Positions 13,080-25,439 of a DNA stretch of 64,000 nucleotides are shown here, piece by piece. Below the pieces are notes generated by a model. It was not told the origin of the DNA. It did no database searches and saw only the letters and a list, made by a program, of their open reading frames with translations. The stretch covers positions 3,030,885 to 3,094,884 of the forward strand of contig CH002827.1 in assembly GCA_000149265.1 (NCBI GenBank), written 5' to 3'. Within the stretch, counting starts at the first letter, position 1. The number at the start of each line of letters is the position of its first letter. Both the position numbers and the translations under genes were made by a program. The stretch comes from Ciona savignyi. Its lineage: Eukaryota; Chordata; Ascidiacea; Phlebobranchia; Cionidae.

Positions 13080-13726
13080 AGGAAGCAGGTAGCGAACGCA
13101 AACATTATGTCAGCAACCAACAGTTTGCAGCTGCAGTTAAAATGTGCGTGCAAGTGTCTGGATACGTCACCGGTAGACCAAACTGCATGCGATTTAGAAC
13201 CATTTTTCCAACGAATAAACTAGTAGGCGTAGCAAACTGAAGGGCTGCTAGATGCTACTTGTACAAAGCAAAACGGCTGTGTGGCAGAATGTTTGACGCG
13301 AACGATTCATATACCGAATTCTATACAGGGGACGTTCTTAGGGACACGCCCATACTGGGTTCGAAAGTTACCCCGGTAAAAAAATATATATACTTGTAGG
13401 CTACAAAGCGGAAATTCGTATTAGAACTATATACGATTAGCTTTTGGAAGAAGATATCACTTACGCTGTAAACACGTACGCATAGGACAGAATATCATTT
13501 GCTATTGGATGGACGCCGATAATCCTACCCACCGAAACAATTGCAGAATTTCTAAAGGAATACTATGGAAAAGTGTTAACGCGGTTAGACAAACAAGGTA
13601 TGCAGACTGGCCAAAGAATATCCATTATCAACAAGGACTAGTTCAAAGGACAAAGCTCAACCTGTAAACATTGCAAAGAAGCGGGGCACAAGTTTGCGAG
13701 CTGTCCCTATTACGCTTTTATTTAGA
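13080..13726 (+). pseudogene. Decayed retrotransposon gag/ORF1-like remnant
   Basis: Degenerate copy of the ORF at 25440-26401. Shared blocks include the 'GYVTGRP' and 'DKQGMQTGQR' codons and, near 13658, an uninterrupted zinc knuckle CKHCKEAGHKFASC (C-x2-C-x4-H-x4-C). Stops and deletions break the frame. Nucleic-acid-binding ORF1 or gag is the likely origin. The element class is not determined. Confidence 0.6.
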
Positions 13727-13951
13727 CGGTTGGTAGTTAAGTTTATTAATATGTATTCACATTAAGTTTATTAATATGTATTCACACTTATTAATATGTA
13801 TTCACATTAAAATGTAGCTGTAAGATTGCCGTTTGCAAAATGCACGCGCTCGTCAGATCAAAGTTATTGTGTTTTGAAAGTCTCGTCATGAAACGGAAGT
13901 TCTGACGCTCATGTAGCATTAAGCATACGTAATATGAAGCAATATATTATT

Positions 13952-14306
13952 ACACGGCCAGTTATATGACTAATTTTTAGAGTTAGAAAGCTCATGTTTA
14001 GTAGAACAACACTTTTACCTTTGTAACACTATCAGGAGTAGTAATGTGGTCTGCGGGGATTATTCTCATGCAGCAGTGGTTATTATACTGTCACCCTTGC
14101 AGTCGTTGAGATATTTTACACGGATATCATAATAAATGTAGGTTAGAGAATTTATCACTGCGACAATTTTCTACTTACAAAACTGGATGAACTACTGGGT
14201 TCATATACCCTTCTTTGATGACCTTTCTAGTTGTCCTTAAAATACTGACTGTACTATTAAACATGAGCTTTCTAACTCTAAAAATTAGTCATATAACTGG
14301 CCGTGT
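13952..14306. repeat. Perfect 49-bp inverted repeat pair
   Basis: 13952-14000 and 14258-14306 are exact reverse complements (arm begins ACACGGCCAGTTATATGAC) separated by 257 bp. The unit A counterpart lacks the second arm, so this looks like a local inverted or templated insertion specific to unit B. Confidence 0.8.
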
Positions 14307-14493
14307 AAAAAAAACTTATCCACGAAAAGTATACTACTAGTGGACAACGTTTAAACGCGGTTAAAAACCTTTAATTAAATGTATTCATAATCAGATATTT
14401 TTTTTAAATGGTGCACGTCGGTCATTTATTTGTATTTTTATTAGTTGCAATATATATATATATGTGCCTGGCTATTAGATGTTCATTATAGTA

Positions 14494-15470
14494 CGGGAGC
14501 CCGTAGGGGTCAACATAGCTGGAAAAGTAACCAATTTTCTTCTATATAGCAATGATCTATGTATATTTCCATGAAAGAAAATGGACGTCTGCCGGGCACA
14601 TTGTGGTGGATGTGGTCAGGGGGGCGTAAAGAGGAGACCCACAAATTGAGCTAGATTAGCTCCAAAGGTAACCCGACGAAAGATATTGGAAAATGCTCGG
14701 CATATCCTATGGTATCATGAATGGCTATTGCCAGACATTTTAAGTGGTGGGAAGTGCCCGCCAGACCCATATAACTAGTACCCCAAAATTGAGCTAGATT
14801 AGCTCATGAGGTAACCCGATGAAACTAATTGAAAAATGTTCGTCATGGTCTACGGTATCGTAAATCGCCAATGCCAGACGATTTAAGTGGTGGACCGTGC
14901 CTGCCAGACGCCCTTATATGCCCCATGTTCAAAAAATTGAGCTAGATTAGCATGTAAGGTAACCTCACGAAACATATTGGAAAATGTTCGGCATATCCCA
15001 ATATATCACGAATGGCTATTGCCAGAAATTTCAAGTGGTGGGAAGTGCCCGCCAGACCCACATAACTAGTACCCTAAAATTGAGCTAGATTAGCTCATGA
15101 GGTAACCCGATGAAACTAAATGAAAAATGTTCGTCATGGTCTACGGTATCGTAAATCGCCAATGCCAGACGATTTAAGTGGTGGACTGTGCCTGCCAGGC
15201 GCCCCCAAATGCCCCACGTTCCAAAAATTGAGCTAGATTAGCTTGAAAGGTAACCTCACGAAACATACTAGAAAATGATCGGCACAGCCGAGGGTATCAT
15301 GAATGGATATAGCCAGATATATCTGGTGGTGGGTAGTGCCCGCCAGATCCCTATAAGCTAGTAGACTACCCCAAAATTGAGCTAGATTTGCACATGCGGT
15401 AACCCGATGAAACCAAATAAAAATGTTGGGCAGGTTTTAAGGCATCGTAAATCGCAAAAGTGATATGTGA
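14494..15470. repeat. Left terminal inverted repeat with six 148-bp subunits
   Basis: The core 'attgagctagattag' (with variants) occurs at about 14645, 14788, 14936, 15079, 15227 and 15375, a period of 143-148 bp. Two subunit types alternate: one with 'tggtgggaagtgcccgcc', one with 'gtggtggaccgtgcctgcc'. Terminal 150 bp is unique. Confidence 0.8.
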
Positions 15471-15558
15471 ATTTAATAATTTGATAGCCAAACAGCGTAA
15501 CGAAGTATTTATTGATGTTCACAAAACAACGAAGGCTAATGTTCCGTCATTGACTAAA

Positions 15559-18500
15559 TCATTCCTGTTTTTCTTCCTTATCCGCATCTGAGTCCGAGTC
15601 TTCGCTCCACGCTTCGTCAGTTATTTCTATTATTAACTGACTGTCGGTTTCTGCAATATCTTCTGCATTTCTATCTTCAAACAACCTGTCGGGTATACTA
15701 GGACCCTAAAACCAGATTGGCACAAAAATACCGTTCTACACACGCCATCCATAGTCGGTTGAAACTAACCCATTCGTGGGAGATGCTGTCGCAGCACGCA
15801 TCCACAATCCTGCAATGTACTTCGTCCGTTGGATCTTCATCTCGAGAGTTCGGATGCAGGGTGGTAGTAAAGCACAGTCGACTCGTTTAATGTTTGCTAG
15901 TGGATTTCCCTAAAAGTCAATGAACCCGTGTTGTTACATTTGCTGTACGATATTTAAGAACCGGTGATATGAAATTAACGCATTTTGTACCGCAATTACC
16001 TGATCAAGTTTGCCGTTCATTTGTAGAAGTTTGTTGTATCGTGCTTCATTGACATCACGAATTTCACTCTGTCCATACATGCGACAAACAAACTCGGATG
16101 CGACATCAAAATCAATTCGCTGCACCTCTCCCATACCGATAAAAAGATTAACGTAACAACCACTTTTGTCACTCTCAAGGAGATCAAATGGTTTAGTTTT
16201 GCCTTTCCTAAACAAAAAGAACAAATTGTAAATTAAGCCATGCTCTCATACAAACATTTTGTGCTTACCTGTAAAAGGCCGAAGTGAAATCACATCCAGT
16301 AAATGCATGGTATCCAGGGAGTGCTCTTGAAAGTCCAGGTTGGCGCTCATCAAGAACATGAACAATGTTAGTCACGTTGATAAACCTCCTGCTTTTTCCC
16401 ATTCCACAATCCATTACAATGTTGGCTCTACACCGGACTTCTTGGCGTTGCGCTCCAAGAGCACCAATTAATATCACCAAGACGTCTGTGTCGGATGCCC
16501 GCACTATAACATGTCCTATTATTGTTGTTTTCGCAATATGAAATGCAATCAGCGTATCCGCCACTTCATGGTCGGCTTGAAGGTGTACTGGATTAGTTAC
16601 ATTGATATGATGTTGTCTGTCGGGAACGTATTGGAAGCACTCGCCACCATAGGAAGCAATCAAGGTCTTCCCACTAAACAGGTGCCAGTTGTAATCTTCC
16701 CCCCTTTTCTGTAAAAGAAACTTGGCTAGTTCGTTTTTAAATTTTCCATTAGTGAGAAGCTTTTGTCCGCTCTGCCTGATAGTCTGATTTGGTCCGGTAA
16801 TCACATATGCTGAACCAATTGCACCTCGCAACCTTCTCTCACTTTCTTTAATGGAGCACTCAAGGTACTTGTCGAGACAAACATGTGCCTCATTGGCCCT
16901 CCCGGAAAACACCACTGAGAGAATATTGTGCGCAATTGATGCATATGATGTTCCAATGTTCGTTTGCGAAAGAACAGAATGCAAAAGAAGTCCTCCGTCA
17001 TATACCTGTAAATAGGTCGTCGGTAAATCCGCTTCGGTGAATATTTCTGTCTGAAGTGATTCTAACTTTTTCAGCAAGGCTGATTTGTCGGTTTTCACAG
17101 GCGCCCCGTCACAGTGTGCAAGGGACAATGGATATGTGGTAATTGGATAGGATATAACATTCCGTAGGTCAAATGCTGTCTTCTCTGCTACAACTACAAT
17201 CATACGCAGAAACATGTCTCTCAGTCCCTCAGCAGTTGTTTTTGCCTTCTGCGAGGATAGTACTTTGGCCTTTTGCTTCCAGTTTTGAGAAGCGAAGTTT
17301 TGTACAGGCCGTGCGTTTCACAGGTTGAAGAAATCGATTGCTGTTGGAGTTCCATTCATGTTGAAATTTCTCTTTTTTATCCTGTCCTCTTCTCAGCGTA
17401 TTGGTTAGATATAATTCGGTATCTTTAGATGCTACATGACCGGTAGCAATATTGACTAAAAAAATTGGAGCATCTTCTGCAAATGGATTTCCGAATAGGT
17501 CAACTTTTGCACTCAGTGCCGCCATATGACAGTTCTCCTTTTTTATTCTTGAAGGACGGCATTGAGCTGCTGCACTTTCCCCAAATTCAAGTCCGGTTAA
17601 TCTTCTGAGCTCTGTGACTGCCATAGACCGCTGTGTCATAGTCAATGACCAACGGCGCATTGCGTTCACAGAATTTCGAAAGGAAACGATTCATTTCATT
17701 GTGGATGCAGAATCACGATTAACTGTCTGCTCCAAAGAGAGATCAACAGCTGATCTGCTATAATCTTTTGATGTGCGTCTGATGGAAAACGCACCATTTT
17801 GTAATATCTCGCGCACCTTTGGGTCTAAACTCTTCAACTTCCGGAGAAAAAGTGTGCCCCACCTGGCGTAGTTTGGACGGTTCAGGGCGAAGAACACATC
17901 CAACATCTGTGGAAATACATTTACATATCCGTCGACGTCATTGGTCTTTACACATCTCTGCAGTTCTCTGTGAAGGCGATTGATCAGATAGATGTAAATG
18001 GCCCAGTATTGTGCTGTAGATCCAAGATTTCCGTCGAGAATCGTTTGAAAGTAATTCTCATAAATCCTCAGATGCTGGGTAACAACTGGATGCGATAGAT
18101 GTTCTTTTGCTAGTATTGGGTCCAAAGGTACAGTAGACATAACTTGTTGGAAGGAATCAAAGTCGTCTTGGGATATTTCAAGAAGAAATCGTTTGTACAT
18201 TTTCTGTTCTAAGACATTAGCAAGCATCTCGTGAATACGCGTGCATCTGTTGTAAAACCTCCCCTTGATAAATCCTACCATTGAACCTTCCGCCAAAACG
18301 TCGGCTTCGGTGAGAACATATTCAATTCCACTTTCATTTATTAGTGTACCAACTGCTCCGTAGAAAGCTAATTCAATGTGAAAGCTCCCTAACATTATCA
18401 ACAGTTTGTCGAATATGGGGGTTTGGATGGCTTGTATGTAGTAGGCTTTTATTGCAACGGCCAAGTCGTAAGTAACAACTGCAAAATCCTGGCCAGTCTC

Positions 18501-20421
18501 CTTTGCAACGTTCATGGTCCGGATCATGGTCTTCCTCACTACATCATTGTTGGTTGGTGATTTCGATATCGGATCCATATAACAAATTCGCTGAAGAGGT
18601 AATTTATCTTGAATGTAATTGATCATGAATCCAGCATGTAAAGGTGTACTGTCTTCCCTCGAACTCCAGAACCAATATAAGTCCAATAAATTTAACCGAA
18701 TGTTGTAGCCGTCATCGCTTTCTAGTTGTGTACTGAATATATCGGTATCAACATGAGCTTCTGTGGTAAGACTAAGGAAATTGGCTTTGTGTATAGATTT
18801 CCCGAACGGGGGTATTTCGCGTTCATTTCCTACAAAACTGCGTCGGTGTCTAACCTCTCGAAACGCAACTATGGTAGTATTGGTATGTTGGTCACCCTGA
18901 ATGACATTCTGGTACGTGTGGCCAACAATCGCGTGCAATGTTCCTTTTCCATCTAAAGTTTCTATGTTTGCGTCATTGTTATCCCAAACACAGGCTGTTG
19001 CTAAGTTTGGATCAAGGCAAATCCCATCTGGCGCATCATGTGTGTCACCTTCAACTGAATACGCCAATTCAGTTTCAAGGCCCTTTACCTCACTGTAGCT
19101 TATACAGTGTCCTGATCTGTTCAGAATTTGCATCACCAGCTTTGAACCTGTAAGGGATGCAAGCCTGAGGCCCATAGCTGTGTGCTTCCATGGCTTTACG
19201 GTGCCGTTAGTGACGTTAAAAATGACATCCGATGCCATTGAAGTGACTTTTCTGTCGATCGTTTCCCTACGTGTGCCACTAAAACTTGGTGTCACACCAC
19301 CAAGAAGACTTCTGAAAAACAAGTCAACTTGTTCTGGTATTTCTGAAGAGCATTCTTTCAAGTTTTGGACAGTTGCAGGATTCAGATTCTTGGTCTTTGG
19401 AAGTTGCATAATTAGCGATCGAAGATAGAGAGCGGCACATCTTAACTTATTATCCTCTTCATACCGTTTTGCATCCTTATGTAAACGAGACCTGGCATCC
19501 TCTTTTGAAAGAGAAGAGCTGTGAATAAAGTTGCCTTTCCGTTGATCCGCTAATATTATTTTGATTTCTTCTTTAAAAAAATCTTTTACTTTCCTGATAA
19601 AATTTTGAGTTGTGTAGGTTCGAATATCTGCCCTATCTCCTCCACAACTATTATACTCATCTTTGTACATGGCAAGTAAATCAGCCACTAATATACACCG
19701 TCGCCTTTCTATGATCTCAGTCTCGATAAATGAACACAGGCATGTAAATGCTTTCTTGTGGAATGAGAGAGGTGATTTTTCTTCAGTAGGCTTAGATTTA
19801 GTGTCAGATTCTCTTAGGAACGCAAGGCGACATGACTTGTGGTATTCTGCTTCTTTGGCGATTAGGTCTACTCCACTCCGAATTATACTCTTGATTCGTT
19901 CATTTTTAGAGACACTCGCCCGTTCACAAAGTGATTCACAACCAGCAAGCAGCAACCGTCGCTATTTTTAGTCGAGGTTCTTCTTTCCTATTTTTCTTTT
20001 TGCGGCTTTTGCCACAGAAAATACAAGACCCTTTCAACATGCCCTGCTTATCGCACTTTGGAAAGACATTACTACACCGTGTCGTGATGCAAGTGATTTT
20101 TGCAGCTGGTTCATCGTTAAGTGAAGTGGGTTCTTTCGGACGTTTTACTGCTGTGTAGCACTTGTGACAAGAAGGATGATAGCTAAGAGTAGAACTATCA
20201 TCACTATCATCACTTGCCAAAATGTTTCGTGTGATATCAAAGTACTTGTCCGATTTTAAATTTTTACGCAAAGCAGCAGCATTTCTAATGGTTTTCCATG
20301 TTTTCACATTTACCTTTTGAAGCTGACTTTCCACTTCTGTTGACTCCTTACAAATGTAGCACTTTGATACGTCTTCGGTGTCAGTGTTCTGGACTGTAAA
20401 TAGAGTCTGATGCTGTGACAT
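15559..20421 (-). pseudogene. Transposon-encoded protein of unclassified family, damaged
   Basis: Read on the minus strand from Met at 20421. N-terminal part (to 19936): paired Cys/His sites, CYICKE...YHPSCHKCY then CIFCGK...YHKSCRLAF, the second continuing in the next frame. Main block 19955-17691 (754 residues, no breaks), then 17669-17229, then 17215-16269. These contain ASDTDVLVILIGALG and YHAFTGCDFTSAFY. A GT-AG intron at 16208-16268 (61 nt) joins AFYR to KGKTKP in phase. Further exons lie at about 15940-16207, 15742-15909 and 15559-15705, with an acidic C-terminus. Breaks: frameshift near 19945, in-frame TGA at 17691-17693, frameshift near 17310. The DTDVL and GCDxTS motifs recall a widespread family of uncharacterised repeat-borne ORFs that looks PIN/flap-nuclease-like. 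That link is from memory and unproven. Confidence 0.65.
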
Positions 20422-20689
20422 AACAATCAACTGTTTCTACGACCATTTGATACAAAGCTTAGCCTTACTGTGAGCTACAACAATTACGACAAACTAAACT
20501 AGTTGAAAAACACATCTTACTACCGCTAAAGCTGAGACAAGAAATCGATAACAAAAAATAGTACAGTGATTATGTCATAATGGCGGATGACTACGGGCGG
20601 GAAATTGTCCGATGCAGATAAGTAAATCGTTTACATTGGGGAGCGTTTTTACTAATTATACAAGTTGACCCCCAAGCTGTTCTTGGTTC

Positions 20690-21692
20690 ATGTTATGTTA
20701 GGATATGTATGCCGGGCACATTACATCACTAAAAATGTCTGGCAGTGGAGATTTATGATGCTTTATATCCTGCTCAACATTTTTTATTTGATTTCATCGG
20801 GTTCTACTTCAACTTTGGGATAGGCTACTAGGTATGTGGGTCTGTCGGGCACACCCAACCACTAGAATGTCTTGCAATAGTTCATGTATTATACCCTGGG
20901 CTATGTCAGACATTTTTTAATATGTTTCGTGAGGTTACCTTTTGTGCTAATTTAGCTCAATTTTTGGAACATGGGACATTTGAGGGCGTCTGGCAGGCAC
21001 AGTCCACCACTTAAATCGTCTGGCGTTGGCGATTTACGATACCGTAGACCATGACGAACATTTTTCATTTAGTTTCATCGGGTTACCTCATGAGCTAATC
21101 TAGCTCAATTTTGGGGTCTAGTTATATGGGTCTGGCGGGCACTTCCCACCACTTGAAATGTCTGGCAATAGCCATTCATGATACCCTAGGATATGCCGAA
21201 CATTTTCCAATATGTTTCGTGAGGTTACCTCACAAGCTAATCTAGCTTAATTTTTGGAACATGGGGCGTTTGAGGGCGTCTGGCAGGCACAGTCCACCAC
21301 TTAAATCGTCTGGCATTGGCGATTTACGATACCGTAGACCATGACGAACATTTTTCATTTAGTTTCATCGGGTTACCTCATGAGCTAATCTAGCTCAATT
21401 TTGGGGTCTAGTTACGTGGGTCTGGCGGGCACTTCCCACCACTTGAAATGTCTGGCAATGGCCATTTATGATACCATGGGATATGCCGAACATTTTCCAA
21501 TATGTTTCGTCGGGTTACCTTTGGAGCTAATCTAGCTCAATTTGTGGGTCTCCTCTTTACGCCCCCCTGGCCACATCCACCACAATGTGCCCGGCAGACG
21601 TCCATTTTCTTTCATGGAAATATACATAGATCATTGCTATATAGAAAAAAATTGGTTACTTTTCCAGCTATGTTGACCCCTACGGGCTCCCG
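20690..21692. repeat. Right terminal inverted repeat with 148-bp subunits
   Basis: The complement core 'gctaatctagctcaat' (with variants) is at about 20946, 21093, 21236, 21383 and 21526, with a degenerate unit near 20800. Alternation of the two subunit types mirrors the left end. Confidence 0.8.
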
Positions 21693-22321
21693 GACTATTA
21701 GTGGTACCTTTTTATTGTTATTTGAATAAAAAAATATAAAGAAAACACGGCAAAATTTTACGTTGCAGATAATCTTGTAGGGAAAAATACCTCATGGTTT
21801 AATAGCTGATTTTATTTCTTTAGTCTATGTCTAGTTCAAGCAAAATAAAAACCCATACGCAAACGTTAAGTAAGATCGCATAAGCGTGTGTGTATCTGTG
21901 TGTGTGTGTGGTTGCGGCGCAACCAAGAACGACTTCTGGTGAAAAGCTAGTGTATTCACGCAGAATAGCCGATGCAGTTACACTTATACTAAGCTTTCAC
22001 AGGATAAAGTAATGTTTGCGAAATGGCTTGTGTATTATATAACTCAAACTATACTACATGAAGTTATAAACTTTAAACTTTGCTACCTGAAGTTTATAAG
22101 TTTTATTACAATTTAAAGGTTTTAAATGTCTTTTTAGAAGTGTTTATGTAAATTGCCTGTAGCGCTACAGTGGTTTTCCAGAAGCAGCAAATAGGGTGGA
22201 ATGTCTAGCAAATTTTAGTTCTTTCGTCTCTGTGTTAGGTTTAACTGCTTTAACTAGAAAGCAATTATTCACAGATATTTTGGTCGTCAATTTGCACAAC
22301 TAGGCAAATTAAGCATTAGGA

Positions 22322-24917
22322 ATGCAGATTCTATGCTTCATTATAGTTCTTTGTGTATTTGCATCATCGGCCGTTGGGGCTTACCCAGAAAGCACGGTTG
22401 GATATGAACAACCGGTGTACAACTTGACTGCAAACCAGCCAAAGGTATTAATAAACACTGTTATAGATGCGCTTTAGCTAAATTATTACATTTGCACACT
22501 ATTGTGATCACTTTGACGGCCAAGTCTGACAATGCCTAAATTTAGATCATCGATATTTTAAACGATTATTCTTTTGTCGTGCTTTTCTTGTTTTTAATGT
22601 GTAATTAAAATGTTATATTTATATATTTGCAAACAAGAAACTAAACTTTACATCGTGAAATAACTTAGTGCACATATTCCCCCAGGACGGCTCTTATGAA
22701 GTTCGAAGATACGCCACAAGCAAATGGGCCAGGACCAATGTAACTGCTTGGTCGTGGGAGGAAGCAAGTGCAACCGGGTTTAAACGACTTTTCGCTTACA
22801 TTAGTGGAGACAACAACGGACGTACGTCACGTGTATAAATTCCTCTAGTCTAGACTATATACAAAAAAACACGATTGAGCCATCCTGGTGTATTCATTTC
22901 ATCGTTCGTCGATTGGTTTTGATTTAACTGTTTTTCTTTTTAATGTATTCGGTAGACGGTAATAGTGTTTTGCATCTACGTATTGCATATATTACAATTT
23001 AAGGGGTTTACTGTGGTAACTTGGCGAATGTAGACTTCGTTTGTACTTTTCCACTTCATGTTACTAATTTACAACTTTTAATTTATATGAATATTACTTA
23101 GCACTTCCAAAATACCATTGTTAAATAATATTTGGCGCCGAAAATTTGCAAAATGGCGTCATGCTTATTTGTTTGGTTCCGTAGGGAATTTCCCTTGGGT
23201 AAATTACTAAAAGTAACCACTTTAAATCGAAACCATAATATCTAACACCTAGAGATGCACTTGAAGGGCCATGCCCTCCCATTTTAAATGAAGCGTAAAT
23301 GCGACTGATCGATAGTTTCAGTAGAGTTGAATTTGGGGATTTCCCTAAAATGGGTTAAAGCTAGGTAAAGGTCGTACGCCAGTCATTGTTTTTTTAGTTT
23401 ACAGTAACTTTAATTCTTATCTTATTTGGAAAATACTGTGTAACTATAATTAAAGTTATCTTCCAACTTGAAAAGAAAACTGTGTAGCTACAATTTTAAT
23501 TATTCTAATCTAATTTTAGAGTTAAATATTGTCTAGGTTTTAAGTCTCCTAACAAGCGACTTTTAACGTCACACGTACGCTTTATTATTTAATATAATAA
23601 CTCTAAGTAATTTGCAAAACAATTTATTGCAAAAATAATTATGCAACACAAAAATAAAAGGAAAAAAATAGAAGTAAAATATGCGGCTGGTGCAGCTCGG
23701 TACCAACTGATCTGAGGACTATAGTATCGGGGTCGGGGGCCACTGCTTTATAGTACACTATTTACTAAATTAGGAACTTCATGTATTTGTAATATGTGTT
23801 GGTATTTTTCTTAACCGTATAACAGCGATATACATTAACAAAGTTGCAACATGGTTTACCTATACGATGCAATCGAATATGCATGTAGCATAAAAATTAA
23901 ACTCTAAAATTAAAACTTTTAAAACAGAAATCAAAATGGATATGACGGTTCCTGTAGTTGTCGGGTTCTACGCAAATCCATGCGTCTTCTGCCAAGATCA
24001 CTTCACCGTGTGGTTCTACATACCGGAGATATATCAGGCATCTCCACCCATTCCGACTGATCCATCTATCAGTATAATACTCATGGAAAGCTGGGTTGAA
24101 TACTTCAGGTGCTTCAGTACTATTGCACTAAATTTAGCCTTAACTGTTTCTATTTTACGAATCCTTGCTTCATGCGGTGTTTGGTATTGCGAATATTTCT
24201 TTCATTAACTGTATAACTCCTGCCCTATTACTTTTTCGAAAATCACCATAATCGCATATGACGAAATATCTAACTGTTTAAGAACGTCTCTTATAATATA
24301 ACGCAACAGGGGTAAAACTAGGTCGCAATGTTATTATGTTGTGTATTGCTGTATCAGTATCAACTGTTAAGGTTATAACGCCACAGCGGTAAAACCAGGT
24401 TTCAACTGTTAAGGCAAGGCACCTGGCGGACTTTGCATCTTTTACACGACCAAAAATGTAGCAATGTCTCCATTTTTACAATAACACCATTCAACTTGAT
24501 GCTGTGAGCATGAGTTAAATGTATAAATGGGATGTCCCTCCCTATATTTGTCCTGTTGCATAGTTCAAGATGCGTATACCAACTTCATCATGTCTAGCCT
24601 GTACAAATCGTTCCTTTCCAGTGCAAAGCCCAAATAGGTCAAAATAAAATACCAATGTTTTCATTTAAAATAAAATTCTAAAATCTTCATATTCAGCCTC
24701 TAAGTAGATTGACATAAAATTTTGTTTTAGAATATTCTCAGGATTCGCTGTAGGAGATAGACCATACAAGGAGACAAATCACTTAAGCAAAGATATGAAG
24801 AAGAACGGAATGGCTGCAGATATAGACGAATCCACTATGTACCTTGGGTCATATGACCCCCCATTCAAGATGTTTCACCGTCATAATGAAGTCAGCATGA
24901 TAAAAGCCAAGAAATAG
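22322..24917 (+). CDS. Secreted SOUL haem-binding protein, copy B
   Basis: Four exons (22322-22444, 22686-22821, 23928-24108, 24731-24917) close in frame to give 208 residues. Residues 1-20 are a hydrophobic signal peptide (MQILCFIIVLCVFASSAVGA), so export is expected, unlike the cytosolic p22HBP/HEBP1. The rest follows the SOUL family in order: GSYEVRKYATSKW, FKRLFAYISGDNN, IKMDMTVPV, the FYIPEIYQASPPIPTDP strand, a W-V-E-Y-F-R/FSGFA block and a C-terminal FHRHNEVSMIKAKK. Relatives bind haem or tetrapyrroles. The binding residue cannot be pinpointed here. All intron boundaries are GT-AG and are shared with copies A and C. HEBP2-like is the closest recall. Confidence 0.88.
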
Positions 24918-25439
24918 ACGCCAATAATGTGCCACATATTATTATGCATGTTCAAGCCTATAACCAAATCAGTTTGTAAATACATATGCTATATTGCTAT
25001 CAATGTGTACATAACCGCAAGGTGTAGCCATACTCAAAAGTTAGCCCCCCCAAAAAATATATAAACAGAAATATTACTGTTTCTTAACAACCGGCCAAAA
25101 CTCAATTCGCACATGAAATACTTTTAATACAAATTTAAAGTTTCTCGGGTAAGGATGGGCTTCTAACTGCTCACGTATTTAAATGGTAAATTTTTCCGGG
25201 TCTTCAAAAAAATAATTAATAATACAGAGATTTAAAAAATTAAATGGTTTGTTTATATTGTGCTTCGTTTAAAATGTATTTGCGTTATTTAATATGGAAC
25301 AAAAAAACGACGTCTTTTATGGATTAAAATCATCCCACCACTAGTAGGACTTTCTTTTTTTACTGCCAAATCGAACAATCAATTTAGAGGGAACAGGTAG
25401 CAGGCGAAAACATTAAGTCAGCCACCAGCAGTTTTGCAT

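Larger units (their letters stand above)
8835..13726 (+). repeat. SOUL tandem unit A
   Basis: First unit of a direct array. It opens with 'caccacctcttgcacatttg', also found at about 31590, followed by a roughly 200-bp upstream module containing 'gttatataa'. The module recurs at about 13730, 31610, 37706 and 37890. The unit holds SOUL copy A and ends with a decayed retrotransposon ORF that is also present behind copy B. Confidence 0.75.
14490..21693 (-). mobile_element. 7.2-kb DNA transposon with sub-repeated inverted ends
   Basis: The ends are inverted copies: the left begins with CGGGAGCCCGTAGGGGTCAA at 14494 and the right ends with its complement at 21692. Over 100 bp of near-identity continues inward, and then each side carries an array of about 148-bp repeats. 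The inside holds a multi-exon gene on the minus strand (15559-20421). Flanks 'ATTA(T)' and 'ATTA(G)' suggest a 4-5 bp target duplication, and unit A of the SOUL array has the empty site. I cannot assign a transposon superfamily. Confidence 0.75.

Noticed and set aside
14494-15470. CRISPR-like repeat array
   Set aside because: Subunits are about 148 bp, contiguous and mirrored at the other transposon end. This is a eukaryotic genome, and no spacer-repeat pattern exists.
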